5,909 bases of DNA, from assembly GCA_023443925.1 (NCBI GenBank), contig JAEZSL010000031.1, forward strand, positions 1 through 5,909. The letters are read 5' to 3'. How positions within the stretch are numbered: the stretch's first letter is position 1; each line of letters starts with the position of its first letter. The position numbers and the translations under genes were made by a program. Under the pieces are notes generated by a model that saw nothing but the letters and a program-made list of their open reading frames with translations, did not search any database and was not told the DNA's origin. The stretch comes from Bacillota bacterium (GTDB taxonomy: Bacteria; Bacillota_A; Clostridia; Lachnospirales; Lachnospiraceae). Below, in pieces: positions 5,231 to 5,909 of the stretch.

Positions 5231-5458
5231 ATGAAGAATTTCCTCAATAATCTTATAAGAAAACATAATCTTGATAAGGGTAATATACATAATGATTCCA
5301 GTAAATGTCTATACTGCGGTAAATGCCAAAGCTGCAGAGCGAAAGCTATTAAGGTAGACCGTAAAGAGAAAACATGGATAGTGGATAATGAAAAATGTGT
5401 AAGATGCGGTCATTGCGTTTTTGTCTGCCCGGTAAAAAGCTTAAGTTTTATAAAATAA
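5231..5458 (+). CDS. Small 2[4Fe-4S]-type ferredoxin with atypical first cysteine motif
   Basis: A 75-residue cytoplasmic electron carrier. ATG 5231 is chosen because AAAGGAG (about 5217-5223) sits at good spacing; an upstream in-frame TTG at 5168 has no such support. The N-terminal 25 residues are basic and polar. Motif I is C26-xx-C29-xx-C32-xx-C35 (KCLYCGKCQSCRAKAI). The usual form is CxxCxxCxxxCP, so one residue and the proline are missing. Motif II is canonical: C56-xx-C59-xx-C62-xxx-C66-P (KCVRCGHCVFVCPVKSL). The linker KVDRKEKTWIVDNEKC resembles the ferredoxin-like subunits of energy-converting (Ech-type) hydrogenases. The gene stands alone behind its own promoter, so a regulatory link with the divergent marR is likely. 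The redox partner is unknown. Confidence 0.87.
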   Translation: MKNFLNNLIRKHNLDKGNIHNDSSKCLYCGKCQSCRAKAIKVDRKEKTWIVDNEKCVRCGHCVFVCPVKSLSFIK

Positions 5459-5499
5459 CTAAATGAGATAACTATAATGAAATAATGGCAATCATTCAG

Positions 5500-5744
5500 C
5501 AATGCAAAAACCAGAGGACATGCAAAAACTGGGGGAGTATACAAAACCAGAAGAGTATGAAAAAACCAGTGGACTATGCAAAAAAAAGAGGACAATGCAA
5601 AAACTGGGGGAGTATACAAAAACCAGAAGAGTATGCAAAAACCAGAGGACAATGCAAAAACCAGAGGGCTATTACAAAAAAAACGCAGGAGTATGCAAAA
5701 CCGGAGTACTATGCAAAACCGAAAAACTATGAAAAACCGGAAGA
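5500..5744 (+). repeat. 18/19-bp tandem repeat array downstream of the ferredoxin
   Basis: Thirteen units of the type (G/C)TATGCAAAAACCAGAGGA. Unit lengths run 19, 18, 18, 19 (six times), 22, 18, 18, 18 with small local variation; the extra base is usually one more A in the A-run. The last three units (5691-5744) read in frame as hexapeptides YAKPEY, YAKPKN, YEKPED and then TGA (5746-5748). A higher-order duplication is visible: about 40 bp at 5520-5559 recurs at 5595-5635 with one A inserted. No ribosome binding site precedes any start codon here, so it is probably untranslated 3' sequence of the ferredoxin transcript or a decayed coding repeat. Confidence 0.88.
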
Positions 5745-5780
5745 CTGAAAGGCATACAGCCTTAACTTTCTTCCGGTTTT
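5733..5780 (+). terminator. Likely intrinsic terminator of the ferredoxin transcript, using the last repeat unit
   Basis: AAAACCGGAAGA (5733-5744) pairs perfectly with TCTTCCGGTTTT (5769-5780). Inside, AAGGC (5749-5753) pairs with GCCTT (5759-5763) around the loop ATACA. The left arm is the final unit of the 18-bp array. The T-run lies mainly within the stem (TTTTATATTT), so this is not a textbook terminator, but on either strand A/T pairs close the stem. Confidence 0.65.
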
Positions 5781-5784
5781 ATAT

Positions 5785-5909
5785 TTACGGTTTCAATATA
5801 TATTATGATTTACAATATTTATTATAGAATAGATACAATAAAGTTGATCTTACCCTACTTAATTTTCATTTAAGAATTCATACTGAGAGATAAACAGATC
5901 GTAATAATT
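5785..5909. other. AT-rich end of window without a recognisable gene
   Basis: About 125 bp of AT-rich sequence with no credible coding region on either strand. TTTACA (5809-5814) and TACAAT (5834-5839) are 19 bp apart and could be a weak promoter for a gene beyond the window, but this is not convincing. Confidence 0.5.

Noticed and set aside
5485..5748. 87-codon open frame across the second 18-bp array
   Set aside because: ATG 5485 has no ribosome binding site, the peptide changes repeat phase several times, and overlapping frames are equally open because the repeat lacks stops. It is better explained as repeat sequence than as a gene.

Overview
The window looks like part of the chromosome of a low-GC anaerobic Firmicute, most likely a clostridium of the Lachnospiraceae type. 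This rests on strong AGGAGG-type ribosome binding sites, AT-rich intergenic DNA, an Opp/Dpp-type ABC importer next to a sugar-isomerase-like gene, and a small clostridial-type ferredoxin. The species assignment is inference.

Left part (1-3905): a tightly packed plus-strand operon. It holds the end of a DppB/OppB-type permease, a DppC/OppC-type permease, two DppD/DppF-type ATPases and a xylose-isomerase-like TIM-barrel protein, closed by a strong intrinsic terminator. The five products make most of one import machine plus a cytoplasmic enzyme. The substrate-binding protein and the promoter lie outside the window. The enzyme suggests that the cargo is a sugar or polyol derivative rather than a peptide.

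Right part (3906-5909): AT-rich and full of repeats. A minus-strand MarR-type regulator (4137-4682) and a plus-strand two-cluster ferredoxin (5231-5458) are divergent, with 548 bp between them. That gap holds three 95-bp-period direct repeats, each with a hairpin whose fourth base pair changes in compensated fashion (C-G, A-T, T-A). After them come a 17-bp palindrome and a near-consensus sigma-A promoter flanked by two copies of a 19-bp palindrome, a plausible operator for the MarR protein.

Both small genes are followed by an array of about 13 units with an 18-bp basic period. The array behind marR begins inside the gene, encodes its last hexapeptides and runs on past the stop codon. The array behind the ferredoxin encodes a similar hexapeptide (YAKPE-type) but is broken by A-run indels, and its last unit forms one arm of an intrinsic terminator. 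The points most worth following are the covarying 95-bp elements, the coding-derived 18-bp arrays, and the proposed MarR-ferredoxin unit with its unusual cysteine spacing.
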